From assembly GCF_902833225.1 (NCBI RefSeq), contig NZ_CADFEI010000032.1:1-62574 (forward strand): a stretch of DNA of 62,574 bases, in the 5' to 3' direction. Below, piece by piece: positions 54,278 to 62,450 of the stretch. The translations under genes and the position numbers were made by a program. Below the pieces are notes generated by a model that was not told where the DNA came from, did no database searches, and saw nothing but the letters and a program-made list of their open reading frames with translations. This stretch comes from Burkholderia sp. BCC1644 (GTDB lineage: Bacteria > Pseudomonadota > Gammaproteobacteria > Burkholderiales > Burkholderiaceae). Positions within the stretch are counted from its first letter, which is position 1; every line of letters begins with the position of its first letter.

Positions 54278-54916
54278 ATGCAGATCCTGCTCGCCGCCCT
54301 CGTTGCCTACCTGATCGGTTCGGTGTCGTTCGCCGTCGTCGTCAGTTCCGCGATGGGCCTGGCCGACCCGCGTTCGTACGGGTCGAAGAATCCCGGCGCG
54401 ACCAATGTGCTGCGCAGCGGCAACAAGAAGGCCGCGATCCTGACGCTCGTCGGCGACGCGTTCAAGGGCTGGATTGCCGTCTGGCTCGCACGACGCCTGG
54501 GCCTGCCCGACGTCGCGGTCGCGTGGGTCGCGATTGCCGTGTTCCTCGGCCACCTGTATCCGGTGTTCTTCCGCTTCCAGGGCGGCAAGGGCGTCGCGAC
54601 GGCGGCCGGCGTGCTGCTCGCCGTGCACCCGGTGCTCGGGCTCGCGACGGCGCTGACCTGGCTGATCGTCGCGTTCTTCTTCCGCTACTCGTCGCTCGCG
54701 GCGCTGGTGGCGGCCGTATTCGCGCCGGTGTTCGACGTGTTCCTGTTCGGCACGGGCCACAACCCGGTCGCGTGGGCCGTGCTCGCGATGAGCGTGCTGC
54801 TCGTGTGGCGTCACCGCGGCAACATTTCGAAGCTGCTGGCGGGGCAGGAAAGCCGGATCGGCGACAAGAAGAAGGCGGCCGCGGACGGCGGCGCGCAGGA
54901 CGGCGGGAAAGCCTGA
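54278..54916 (+). CDS. plsY: Acyl-phosphate:glycerol-3-phosphate acyltransferase
   Basis: This 212-residue membrane enzyme makes lysophosphatidate from acyl-phosphate and glycerol 3-phosphate, the first step of phospholipid synthesis. Motifs are AYLIGSVSFAVVVS, DPRSYGSKNPGATNVLR, GDAFKGWIAV and GHLYPVFFRFQGGKGVAT (the glycine-rich loop). Five helices are visible. A Lys/Asp-rich tail of about 20 residues ends the protein. Confidence 0.95.
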   Translation: MQILLAALVAYLIGSVSFAVVVSSAMGLADPRSYGSKNPGATNVLRSGNKKAAILTLVGDAFKGWIAVWLARRLGLPDVAVAWVAIAVFLGHLYPVFFRFQGGKGVATAAGVLLAVHPVLGLATALTWLIVAFFFRYSSLAALVAAVFAPVFDVFLFGTGHNPVAWAVLAMSVLLVWRHRGNISKLLAGQESRIGDKKKAAADGGAQDGGKA

Positions 54917-54995
54917 GACAGCGCGGTGCCTGCCGCGCGCCGGGCGCGCCGCGTGTGCGGGGCCCGGCGGGATGACGTGACGGATCGGCTGGCGA

Positions 54996-55481
54996 TCAGT
55001 CGCGGAAGTTGTTGAAGTCGAGCGGCGTGTCGGTCACGTCCTTGCGCAGCATCGCGATCGTGCTCTGCAGGTCGTCGCGCTTGGTGCCCGAGATGCGCAC
55101 CGCGTCGCCCTGGATGCTCGCCTGCACCTTGATCTTGCTGTCCTTCACGAGGCGCACGATCTTCTTCGCGAGATCGCCGGTCACACCTTTCTTCACGGTG
55201 ACGATCTGCTTGACCTTGTCGCCGCCGATTTTCTCGACCTTGCCGTAGTCGAGGAAGCGCACGTCGACATTGCGCTTGGCCAGCTTGCCGATCAGTACGT
55301 CCTTGACCTGGCCCAGCTTGAAATCGTCGTCGGCGAACAGCGTCAGCTCGCGTTCCTTCTGCTCGACGCGGGCGTCGGAGCCCTTGAAGTCGAAGCGCGT
55401 CGAAATTTCCTTGTTCGACTGCTCGATGGCGTTCTTCACTTCGATCATGTTCGCTTCGGAAACGACGTCGAACGATGGCAT
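54996..55481 (-). CDS. yajQ: YajQ-family nucleotide-binding protein
   Basis: The 161-residue protein has the UPF0234/YajQ fold; YajQ-family proteins in Xanthomonas and others bind cyclic di-GMP and affect virulence. MPSFDVVSE, STRFDFKGSDA and TDTPLDFNNFRD are characteristic. GGGAGA just upstream supports the ATG at 55481, and an in-frame extension to 55526 lacks similarity. It converges on plsY, and is divergent from murB with a TATAAT at 55531-55536 that may serve murB. Confidence 0.94.
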   Translation of the reverse strand: MPSFDVVSEANMIEVKNAIEQSNKEISTRFDFKGSDARVEQKERELTLFADDDFKLGQVKDVLIGKLAKRNVDVRFLDYGKVEKIGGDKVKQIVTVKKGVTGDLAKKIVRLVKDSKIKVQASIQGDAVRISGTKRDDLQSTIAMLRKDVTDTPLDFNNFRD

Positions 55482-55617
55482 GGTTTTCTCCCTTGAGATG
55501 CGGGCACCCGGCTCGCGCGCGGGCACTCGCTATAATTGCGGACTGTCTGCCATTTTACCGATGCCCCTCCGTTTGCCCAAGGCCGGCCATGCGCCGCCCG
55601 GGCTGACGTGACCGCGA

Positions 55618-56667
55618 ATGCCGATGCCTCCTGACGATTCCGCCCTGTCGCTGCTCCCCGACCATCCGCTCGCCGCGCACAACACGTTCGGCATCGCCGC
55701 GACCGCGCGCTTTGCCGCGCGCATCACGCATGCGTCGCAGTTCGAGGCGCTGCACCGCGACCCGCGCGTCGCGAACCTGCCGCAGTTCGTGCTCGGCGGC
55801 GGCAGCAACGTCGTGTTCACGCGCGATTTCGACGGCGTCGTGCTGCTCGACGAGATCACCGGCCGCCGCGTCGTGCGCGAGGACGACGACGCGTGGTACG
55901 TCGAGGCAGGCGGCGGCGAGAACTGGCACGCATTCGTCGCATGGACGCTCGAGCACGGGATGCCGGGCCTCGAGAACCTCGCACTGATTCCCGGCACCGT
56001 CGGCGCCGCGCCGATCCAGAACATCGGCGCGTACGGCCTCGAGATGAAGGCATATTTCGACTCGCTGGTCGCGGTCGAGTTGGCGACGGGGCGCAGCGAG
56101 CGCTTCGATGCCGTGCGCTGCGCGTTCGGCTACCGCGACAGCTTCTTCAAGCGGGAAGGGCGCGGCCGGTTCGCGATCGTGTCGGTGACGTTCCGGCTGC
56201 CGAAGCAATGGGCGCCGCGGCTCGGCTACGCGGACGTCACGCGTGAGCTCGACGCGCGCGGCATCGCGACTGATGCGACGACGCCGCGCGACGTGTTCGA
56301 CGCGGTCGTCGCGATCCGCCGCGCGAAGCTGCCCGATCCGCTCGTGCTCGGCAACGCGGGCAGTTTTTTCAAGAACCCGGTGATCGACACCGCCCAGTTC
56401 GAGGCGCTGCGCGCCCGCGCACCCGAGGTCGTGTCGTATCCGCAGCCGGACGGGCACGTGAAGCTGGCGGCCGGCTGGCTGATCGACCGCTGCGGCTGGA
56501 AGGGCCGGGCACTCGGTGCGGCGGCCGTGCACGACCGCCAGGCGCTCGTGCTCGTCAATCGCGGCGGTGCGACGGGCGCCGACGTGCTCGCGCTGGCGCG
56601 GGCGATCCAGGCCGACGTGCGTGCGCAGTTCGGGGTCGAGCTGGAGGCCGAACCGGTCTGCCTGTAA
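55618..56667 (+). CDS. murB: UDP-N-acetylenolpyruvoylglucosamine reductase
   Basis: The 349-residue FAD enzyme reduces UDP-GlcNAc-enolpyruvate to UDP-MurNAc, an early step of peptidoglycan synthesis. HNTFGIAATA, LGGGSNVV, the FAD-binding IPGTVGAAPIQNIGAYG and the catalytic Ser249 in GNAGSFFKNP are seen. Length and layout match type I (E. coli-like) MurB. It is followed by a strong terminator shared with convergent argF. Confidence 0.95.
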   Translation: MPMPPDDSALSLLPDHPLAAHNTFGIAATARFAARITHASQFEALHRDPRVANLPQFVLGGGSNVVFTRDFDGVVLLDEITGRRVVREDDDAWYVEAGGGENWHAFVAWTLEHGMPGLENLALIPGTVGAAPIQNIGAYGLEMKAYFDSLVAVELATGRSERFDAVRCAFGYRDSFFKREGRGRFAIVSVTFRLPKQWAPRLGYADVTRELDARGIATDATTPRDVFDAVVAIRRAKLPDPLVLGNAGSFFKNPVIDTAQFEALRARAPEVVSYPQPDGHVKLAAGWLIDRCGWKGRALGAAAVHDRQALVLVNRGGATGADVLALARAIQADVRAQFGVELEAEPVCL

Positions 56668-56701
56668 CGCGGGTTCCGCGCCGCTTTCCGCGCGCCCAAA
56701 C

Positions 56702-56734
56702 AAAAAGCGCCGATCGTCGATCGGCGCTTTTTTT
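56702..56734. terminator. Bidirectional terminator between murB and argF
   Basis: A 14-bp stem, AAAAAGCGCCGATC (56702-56715) pairing with 56719-56732, closes on a GTC loop and has A and T runs on opposite sides. It lies between two convergent genes. Confidence 0.9.
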
Positions 56735-56755
56735 ACGCGTGTGCGTTCCGGCGCG

Positions 56756-57685
56756 TCAGTGCTTGAGGCGGCCGAGCAGCAGGAACTCCATCAGTGCCTT
56801 CTGCACGTGCAGACGGTTTTCCGCCTCGTCCCAGACGACGCTCTGCGGGCCATCGATCACGCCGGCCGTCACTTCCTCGCCGCGGTGCGCGGGCAGGCAG
56901 TGCATGAAGAGCGCATCCGGGTTCGCATGGCCCATCATTTCCTCGTCGACGCACCAGTCGGCAAACGCCTGCTTGCGCGCCTCGTTCTCGGCTTCGAAGC
57001 CCATGCTCGTCCACACGTCGGTGGTGACGAGATCGGCGCCCTTGCACGCTTCGTTCGGATCGTCGAACACCTCGTAGAACGGCGCGCTGCCGGGCGACAC
57101 GAGCTTCATGTCGAGCGCATAGCCGGGCGGCGTGGACAGGCGCAGCTTGAAACCGAGGATCTGCGCGGCTTCGATCCACGTGTAGAGCATGTTGTTCGCG
57201 TCGCCGACCCATGCGACGGTCTTGCCGGCGATCGGGCCGCGGTGCTCGTAGTACGTGAAGATGTCGGCGAGCACCTGGCACGGGTGGTAGTCGTTCGTCA
57301 GGCCGTTGATCACCGGTACGCGCGAGTTTTCCGCGAAGCGTGTGATGACCTCTTGCTCGAACGTGCGGATCATGATGATGTCGACCATCCGCGAGATGAC
57401 CTGCGCGGAATCCTCGACGGGTTCGCCGCGGCCGAGCTGCGTGTCGCGCGTGCTCATGAAGACGGCGTGGCCGCCGAGCTGGAAGATCCCGGCCTCGAAC
57501 GACAGGCGCGTACGCGTCGAGCTCTTCTCGAAGATCATCGCGAGCGTGCGGTCGTGCAGCGGGTGATAGGTCTCGTAGTTCTTGAACTTGCGCTTCAGGA
57601 TACCCGTGCGTTCGAGCACGTACTCGTAGTCTTCCAGCGAGAAATCCTTGAACTGCAGGTAGTGACGAATGGTTTTGGCGGTCAT
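56756..57685 (-). CDS. argF: Ornithine carbamoyltransferase
   Basis: The 309-residue enzyme makes L-citrulline from ornithine and carbamoyl phosphate in arginine synthesis. The carbamoyl-phosphate motif STRTR (residues 56-60), HPCQVLADI and HCLPAHRGEE are all present. Length matches anabolic OTCase. The ATG at 57685 was chosen because the family N-terminus starts there; the ribosome site is weak. It is a single gene. Confidence 0.95.
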   Translation of the reverse strand: MTAKTIRHYLQFKDFSLEDYEYVLERTGILKRKFKNYETYHPLHDRTLAMIFEKSSTRTRLSFEAGIFQLGGHAVFMSTRDTQLGRGEPVEDSAQVISRMVDIIMIRTFEQEVITRFAENSRVPVINGLTNDYHPCQVLADIFTYYEHRGPIAGKTVAWVGDANNMLYTWIEAAQILGFKLRLSTPPGYALDMKLVSPGSAPFYEVFDDPNEACKGADLVTTDVWTSMGFEAENEARKQAFADWCVDEEMMGHANPDALFMHCLPAHRGEEVTAGVIDGPQSVVWDEAENRLHVQKALMEFLLLGRLKH

Positions 57686-58098
57686 GAAGCGAAATACGGC
57701 GGGTTTTGCCCGGCAGCGAGGCCGGACGGCGCCGCCGTCGGGTGTGGATAACTCAAAGCAGCATAAAGGATTTTCTGTGCTTTGACGAGCCGCGGAGCGA
57801 AGCGGGGCACGATCGCGACAGGCAGTGGATGGGGCGGGAAGGCGGCCGTCGGGACGACGCGCGATGGCGCGCTGCGGTATAATCCGAAAGTTTTCTCCAG
57901 CCCGGCAGGCAAGGCTTTTCGCGCTCTGCCGGACACAAGCCGTGCGCTGCACAAATCCGGTGCAGTCCACCGGCGGCGCGCATCGACGTCCCGTTTTCGG
58001 GATACCGGAATGCTTGTGCCGCCGTCCATTCCAGCTTTGTGTTCGCGTTTCCAGGCGCCGTTGCCTGGGCATCGCCGGGCCGTCACTTGGGTAACCAC
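57686..58098. promoter_or_regulatory. 413-bp divergent region between argF and DUF3579 gene
   Basis: No coding gene is supported. It contains a good -10 element for the rightward gene, TATAAT at 57878-57883, without a clear -35 at the expected distance. The predicted transcript would have a leader of about 208 bases that can fold (57934-58018). The minus-strand argF promoter was not clearly found. Confidence 0.5.
57934..58018 (+). ncRNA. Possible structured 5' UTR (three-way junction)
   Basis: CACAAGC (57934-57940) pairs with GCTTGTG (58012-58018) and encloses two hairpins: CCGGTG/CACCGG with a CAGTC loop (57957-57973) and TCCCG/CGGGA with a TTTT loop (57989-58002). This gives a three-way junction 80 bases upstream of the DUF3579 start. 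It does not match the conserved core of any riboswitch family I know, so it is a candidate only. Confidence 0.35.
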
Positions 58099-58419
58099 AT
58101 GGCTGAAACCCCTCCGACCGAATTCTTCATCCAGGGCATCACGAAAGACGGGAAAAAGTTTCGCCCGAGCGACTGGTCGGAACGTCTGGCCGGTGTGATG
58201 GCCTGCTTCGGGCCGGGGGCGAGCGGGCCGAATGCGCGTCTCAAGTATTCGCTGTACGTGCGTCCGACGATGCTCGGCGACCTGAAATGCGTGATCCTCG
58301 ATTCGCGGTTGCGCGACATCGAACCGATGGCTTTCGATTTCGTGCTGAATTTCGCGAAGGACAACAACCTCGTCGTCACCGAGGCGTGCGAACTGCCGGA
58401 TTACAACGCGAAGAAGTGA
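58099..58419 (+). CDS. DUF3579 domain protein
   Basis: The 106-residue protein matches the DUF3579 family, small betaproteobacterial proteins of unknown function. Segments include FFIQGITKDGKKFRPSDWSERL and KYSLYVRPTMLGDLKCVIL. No signal peptide or membrane helix is seen. Neighbouring argF and rpsT do not suggest a role. The start ATG at 58099 lacks a strong ribosome site; a potential structured leader precedes it. Confidence 0.85.
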   Translation: MAETPPTEFFIQGITKDGKKFRPSDWSERLAGVMACFGPGASGPNARLKYSLYVRPTMLGDLKCVILDSRLRDIEPMAFDFVLNFAKDNNLVVTEACELPDYNAKK

Positions 58420-58495
58420 TGCCGACGGGCGAGGGCGCGTGCAGCGCCCGCCCCGGCCCGTCGCCGCCCCGCATGATGCGCGGGCGACAGACGAC

Positions 58496-58524
58496 AAAAA
58501 AGCCCGCCTAGGCGGGCTTTTTTG
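58496..58524. terminator. Bidirectional terminator between DUF3579 gene and rpsT
   Basis: AAAAAAGCCCGCC (58496-58508) pairs with GGCGGGCTTTTTT (58511-58523) with only a TA between arms. Convergent genes on both sides share it. Confidence 0.9.
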
Positions 58525-58569
58525 CGATCGCAGGAAACAGGAACGCCCGCGCGAGCGGGCGCACCGGAG

Positions 58570-58842
58570 TTACGCTGCTGCCTGCAGGCCCTTGACGGCT
58601 GCGGCCAGGCGGCTCTTGCTGCGAGCGGCCTTGTTCTTGTGAACGATCTTCTTGTCGGCGATCGTGTCGATCGTCTTCACGGCAGCCTTGAACAGCTCGG
58701 CAGCCTTTGCTTGGTCGCCGGCGTCAACAGCCTTGCGAACCGACTTGATCGCGGTACGGAATTTCGAGCGCAGCGCCGAGTTGTGCGAGTTTGCCTTCGC
58801 GGCCTGGCGGGCGCGCTTGCGTGCTTGTGCGGAGTTAGCCAT
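58570..58842 (-). CDS. rpsT: 30S ribosomal protein S20
   Basis: The 90-residue basic protein begins MANSAQARKRARQ and ends in the conserved LAAAVKGLQAAA helix. It binds 16S rRNA in the small subunit. AAGGAACCGT-type sequence lies just before the ATG at 58842. The promoter-like site at 59018-59047 lies about 176 bases upstream. Confidence 0.97.
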   Translation of the reverse strand: MANSAQARKRARQAAKANSHNSALRSKFRTAIKSVRKAVDAGDQAKAAELFKAAVKTIDTIADKKIVHKNKAARSKSRLAAAVKGLQAAA

Positions 58843-59017
58843 GACGGTTCCTTATCCTGTCCTGTTTCCAGAGCTTGGAGCCTGACGGCCAAGCGCTGCT
58901 TTTCGATCCGTCCCCTGAGAACGATTGCCCAGGGGCGCATAAAAAAACGGTGATTTTAACCGAGGCTAGGACATGAAAACGGCAGTTGCCGTGCATGTAC
59001 GAGCCCAGAAACCGGAG

Positions 59018-59047
59018 ATTATAGCAACAAAATCAAGCGTGTGGCAA
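59018..59047 (-). promoter_or_regulatory. Sigma-70 promoter of rpsT
   Basis: On the minus strand TTGCCA (59047-59042) and TATAAT (59023-59018) are separated by 18 bases. This predicts transcription from about 59011 and a ~170-base leader ahead of rpsT. S20 synthesis is autoregulated in E. coli through its leader, so the long leader may matter. Confidence 0.65.
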
Positions 59048-59146
59048 GTTCGAAGTGACATTCGCCGGACGGGGCGCCGGCGGCGTGCGCGCTTTTCGGC
59101 ATCGGCCGCTGGCCGGGTCGCGCAACGTCCGTATAATAAGCGCCCC

Positions 59147-60697
59147 ATGAATCTATTCAGAGCCCTGCTGACGGTCAGCGGCTTCACGCTGCTGTCGCGC
59201 GTGACCGGACTGGCCCGCGAGACGCTGATCGCCCGTGCGTTCGGTGCCAGTCAATATACCGACGCGTTCTACGTCGCCTTCCGCATTCCGAACCTGCTGC
59301 GCCGCCTGTCTGCCGAAGGTGCGTTCTCGCAGGCGTTCGTGCCGATCCTCGCCGAGTTCAAGAACCAGCAGGGGCACGATGCGACGAAGGCGCTCGTCGA
59401 CGCGATGTCCACCGTGCTCGCGTGGGCGCTTGCCGTGCTGTCGGTCCTCGGGATCGCCGGCGCGTCGTGGGTCGTGTTCGCGGTCGCGTCCGGCCTGCAC
59501 ACCGATGGCCAGGCGTTCCCGCTCGCGGTCACGATGACGCAGATCATGTTCCCGTACATCGTGTTCATCTCGCTGACGACGCTCGCGTCCGGCGTGCTCA
59601 ACACGTACAAGAGCTTCTCGCTGCCCGCGTTCGCGCCGGTGCTGCTCAACGTCGCGTTCATTGCTGCAGCCGTGTTCGTTGCGCCGCACCTGAAGGTGCC
59701 GGTCTACGCGCTCGCGTGGGCCGTCATCGTCGGCGGCGTACTGCAGTTCCTCGTGCAGATGCCGGGGCTGAAGAAGATCGACATGGTGCCGCTGATCGGC
59801 CTGAACCCGCTGCGCGCACTGCGCCACCCGGGCGTGAAGCGCGTGCTCGCGAAGATGGTGCCCGCGACGTTCGCGGTGTCGGTCGCGCAGCTGTCGCTGA
59901 TCATCAACACCAACATCGCGTCGCGGCTCGGGCAGGGCGCCGTGTCGTGGATCAACTACGCCGACCGCCTGATGGAGTTCCCGACGGCGCTGCTCGGCGT
60001 CGCGCTCGGCACGATCCTGCTGCCGAGCCTGTCGAAGGCGCACGTCGACGCCGATTCGCATGAGTATTCGGCGTTGCTCGACTGGGGGCTGCGCGTCACG
60101 TTCCTGCTCGCGGCGCCGAGCGCGCTCGCGCTGTTCTTCTTCGCGACGCCGCTCACCGCGACGCTGTTCAACTACGGCAAGTTCGACGCGCATACCGTCA
60201 CGATGGTCGCGCGCGCGCTTGCCACCTACGGGATCGGCCTCGTCGGCATCATCCTGATCAAGATCCTTGCGCCGGGCTTCTATGCGAAGCAGGACATCAA
60301 GACGCCCGTGAAGATCGCGATCGGCGTGCTGATCGTCACGCAGATCTCGAACTACGTGTTCGTGCCGCTGATCGGCCACGCGGGCCTGACGCTGAGCATC
60401 GGCGTGGGCGCGTGTCTGAATTCGCTGCTGCTGTTCCTCGGGCTGCGCAAGCGCGGCATCTACCAGCCGTCGCCGGGCTGGCTGCGCTTTTTCGTGCAGC
60501 TCGTCGGCGCGACGCTCGTGCTCGCGGGCCTGATGCACTGGTGCGCGATCAGCTTCGACTGGACGGGGATGCGCACGCAGCCGCTCGACCGCATCGCGTT
60601 GATGGCGGCGTGCCTCGTGCTGTTCGCTGCACTATATTTCGGTATGTTGTGGGTGATGGGCTTCAAATACGCTTACTTCAGAAGGCGCGCCAAGTGA
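59147..60697 (+). CDS. murJ: Lipid II flippase MurJ
   Basis: The 516-residue membrane protein has about 14 helices and belongs to the MVF (MviN) family. It flips lipid II across the inner membrane for peptidoglycan assembly. LSRVTGLARETLIARAFG near the N-terminus, FRIPNLLRRLSAEGAF and GALGTILLPS-like segments are typical. The ATG at 59147 begins the family N-terminus; the upstream open frame is not conserved. It overlaps the next gene by one base (TGATG). Confidence 0.95.
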   Translation: MNLFRALLTVSGFTLLSRVTGLARETLIARAFGASQYTDAFYVAFRIPNLLRRLSAEGAFSQAFVPILAEFKNQQGHDATKALVDAMSTVLAWALAVLSVLGIAGASWVVFAVASGLHTDGQAFPLAVTMTQIMFPYIVFISLTTLASGVLNTYKSFSLPAFAPVLLNVAFIAAAVFVAPHLKVPVYALAWAVIVGGVLQFLVQMPGLKKIDMVPLIGLNPLRALRHPGVKRVLAKMVPATFAVSVAQLSLIINTNIASRLGQGAVSWINYADRLMEFPTALLGVALGTILLPSLSKAHVDADSHEYSALLDWGLRVTFLLAAPSALALFFFATPLTATLFNYGKFDAHTVTMVARALATYGIGLVGIILIKILAPGFYAKQDIKTPVKIAIGVLIVTQISNYVFVPLIGHAGLTLSIGVGACLNSLLLFLGLRKRGIYQPSPGWLRFFVQLVGATLVLAGLMHWCAISFDWTGMRTQPLDRIALMAACLVLFAALYFGMLWVMGFKYAYFRRRAK

Positions 60698-61548
60698 TGA
60701 CCGCAATGACCCGCGTCCTCGACTACTTCAGCACGCTCGTGGCGGACGACGACAGCCTGCCCGTCACGGAAACCGCGCTGTCGCTGGCGCAGGACGCGTA
60801 TCCGGACCTCGACCTGCAGGGTACGCTGGCCGAACTCGACATGCTGGCGGCGCGGTTGCGTCGGCGGTTCACCGACGATGCGGACCTGAAGGGCCGCGTC
60901 GCCGCGCTGAACGATTTCTTCTTCCGCGAACTCGGCTTCTCGTGCAATCACAACGATTACTACGACCCCGATAACAGCCACCTGAACGCCGTGCTGAAGC
61001 GGCGGCGCGGGATCCCGATCTCGCTGTCGGTGCTGTACCTGGAACTCGCCGAGCAGATTGGCGTGCCGGCGCGCGGCGTGTCGTTCCCCGGCCATTTCCT
61101 GCTGCGCGTCACGCTGCCGGACGGCGACTTGATCATCGATCCGACCAACGGCCATTCGCTGTCCGAGGCCGAGATGGTCGAGATGCTCGAGCCGTACGTC
61201 GCGCGCGCGGCCGGTGCGGTCGACAGTGCGTTGCGCGCACTGCTGCAACCGGCGACGAGCCGCGAGATCATCGCGCGGATGCTGCGCAACCTGAAGACGA
61301 TCTATCTGCAGACGGAACGCTGGCAGCGGCTGCTCGCGGTGCAGCAGCGGCTCGTGATCCTGCTGCCCGAGCAGCTCGACGAGGTGCGCGATCGCGGCTT
61401 TGCGTATGCGCGGCTCGACTACCTGCGTCCCGCGCTCGAGGATCTCGAGCAGTATCTCGGCGAGCGGCCCGAGGCGGACGACGCGACCGTCGTCGAATCG
61501 CAGGTCACCGAATTGCGGCAGCGGATGCAGCGCGACGGCGAGGACTGA
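60697..61548 (+). CDS. SirB1-family protein (transglutaminase-like plus TPR)
   Basis: The 283-residue protein has an N-terminal transglutaminase-like core (NSHLNAVLKRRRGIPISLSVLYLELAEQIG, GVSFPGHFLLRV and DPTNG) and a C-terminal TPR-like helical region (LKTIYLQTERWQRLLAVQQRL). SirB1 family members are of unknown biochemical role. The catalytic triad of true transglutaminases is not clearly complete. The TGATG overlap with murJ indicates co-translation; the coupling to a cell-wall flippase suggests, but does not show, an envelope role. Confidence 0.85.
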   Translation: MTAMTRVLDYFSTLVADDDSLPVTETALSLAQDAYPDLDLQGTLAELDMLAARLRRRFTDDADLKGRVAALNDFFFRELGFSCNHNDYYDPDNSHLNAVLKRRRGIPISLSVLYLELAEQIGVPARGVSFPGHFLLRVTLPDGDLIIDPTNGHSLSEAEMVEMLEPYVARAAGAVDSALRALLQPATSREIIARMLRNLKTIYLQTERWQRLLAVQQRLVILLPEQLDEVRDRGFAYARLDYLRPALEDLEQYLGERPEADDATVVESQVTELRQRMQRDGED

Positions 61549-61576
61549 GCCGCCATCGCGCCGTTTCCGGAACAAG

Positions 61577-61603
61577 AAAAACGCCCGCATCGCGGGCGTT
61601 TTT
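61577..61603. terminator. Bidirectional terminator after SirB1-family gene
   Basis: AAAAACGCCCGC (61577-61588) pairs with GCGGGCGTTTTT (61592-61603) with a loop of ATC. It is shared by the convergent SDR gene. Confidence 0.9.
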
Positions 61604-61612
61604 CATGGGTGC

Positions 61613-62371
61613 TTATTTCGGCTGCATCCGGATCGCGCCGTCGAGGCGGATCACTTCGCCGTTGAGCATCGGATTCTCGACGATCTGGCGCACCAGCATC
61701 GCGTATTCGGCCGGTTTGCCGAGCCGCGGCGGGAACGGCACCATCGCGCCGAGCGCGTCCTGCACGTCCTGCGGCATGCCGAGCAGCATCGGCGTTTCGA
61801 ACAGGCCGGGCGCGATCGTCATCACGCGGATGCCGCTGCGCGACAGGTCGCGCGCGATCGGCAGCGTCATGCCCGCGACACCGGCCTTCGATGCCGCATA
61901 GGCGGCCTGGCCGATCTGTCCGTCGAAGGCGGCGACCGACGCGGTGCTGACGATCACGCCGCGCTCGCCTTCCGCGGTCGGCGCGGTTGTGGCCATCGCG
62001 GCGGCCGCGAGCCGGATCATGTTGAACGTGCCGACCAGGTTCACGTTGATCGTCTTCGCGAACACGTCGAGCGGGTGCGCGCCGTCCTTGCCGACGGTTT
62101 TCACGGCTGGCGCGATGCCCGCGCAGTTCACGAGGCCACGCAGCGTGCCCGCGTGCGTCGCCGCGTCGACGGCCGCCTGTGCGTCGGTTGCGCTCGACAC
62201 GTCGCAGCGCACGAATACGCCGCCCAGTTCGGTCGCGAGCGCAGTGCCTGCCGCTTCGTTCAGGTCGGCGAGCACGACCGTACCGCCGGCCTGGGCAAGC
62301 ATCCGCGCGGTGCCGGCGCCGAGGCCCGATGCGCCGCCCGTGATCAGAAACACGTTGCCGCGAATTTCCAT
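61613..62371 (-). CDS. SDR family 3-hydroxyacyl-CoA dehydrogenase (HSD17B10-like)
   Basis: The 252-residue short-chain dehydrogenase closely resembles type-II 3-hydroxyacyl-CoA dehydrogenases (HSD17B10/FadB2x-like), which oxidise 3-hydroxy-2-methylbutyryl-CoA or other short-chain 3-hydroxyacyl-CoAs with NAD+. TGGASGLG (cofactor loop), NCAGIAPAVKT, STASVAAFDGQIGQAAYAASKAG (catalytic Ser, Tyr and Lys) and GLFETPML are characteristic. It may act in isoleucine or fatty-acid breakdown. The ATG at 62371 is the family start; a repeat-containing leader precedes it. Confidence 0.9.
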   Translation of the reverse strand: MEIRGNVFLITGGASGLGAGTARMLAQAGGTVVLADLNEAAGTALATELGGVFVRCDVSSATDAQAAVDAATHAGTLRGLVNCAGIAPAVKTVGKDGAHPLDVFAKTINVNLVGTFNMIRLAAAAMATTAPTAEGERGVIVSTASVAAFDGQIGQAAYAASKAGVAGMTLPIARDLSRSGIRVMTIAPGLFETPMLLGMPQDVQDALGAMVPFPPRLGKPAEYAMLVRQIVENPMLNGEVIRLDGAIRMQPK

Positions 62372-62382
62372 GTCAGTCTCCT

Positions 62383-62450
62383 GTCGACCGCCCTTGGCGC
62401 TTCAGCGCCTAGGGAGGTCCCATGCAAAGCGTCGACCGCCCTTGGCGCTT
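62383..62450. repeat. 20-bp direct repeat in the leader of the SDR gene
   Basis: The 20-base segment GTCGACCGCCCTTGGCGCTT occurs at 62383-62402 and again at 62431-62450, 48 bp apart. In the first copy GGCGCT pairs with AGCGCC (62404-62409) on a TC loop; the second lacks the partner arm. Both lie upstream of the SDR start. Confidence 0.85.

Noticed and set aside
57934..58018. Cobalamin riboswitch
   Set aside because: The AATCCGGTG stretch is reminiscent, but the conserved CCGCAACTGT and GCCACTG elements are absent.
59132..59137. TATAAT immediately upstream of murJ as its promoter
   Set aside because: It lies only 9 bases before the start codon with no -35 element at the right distance; it would require a leaderless transcript.
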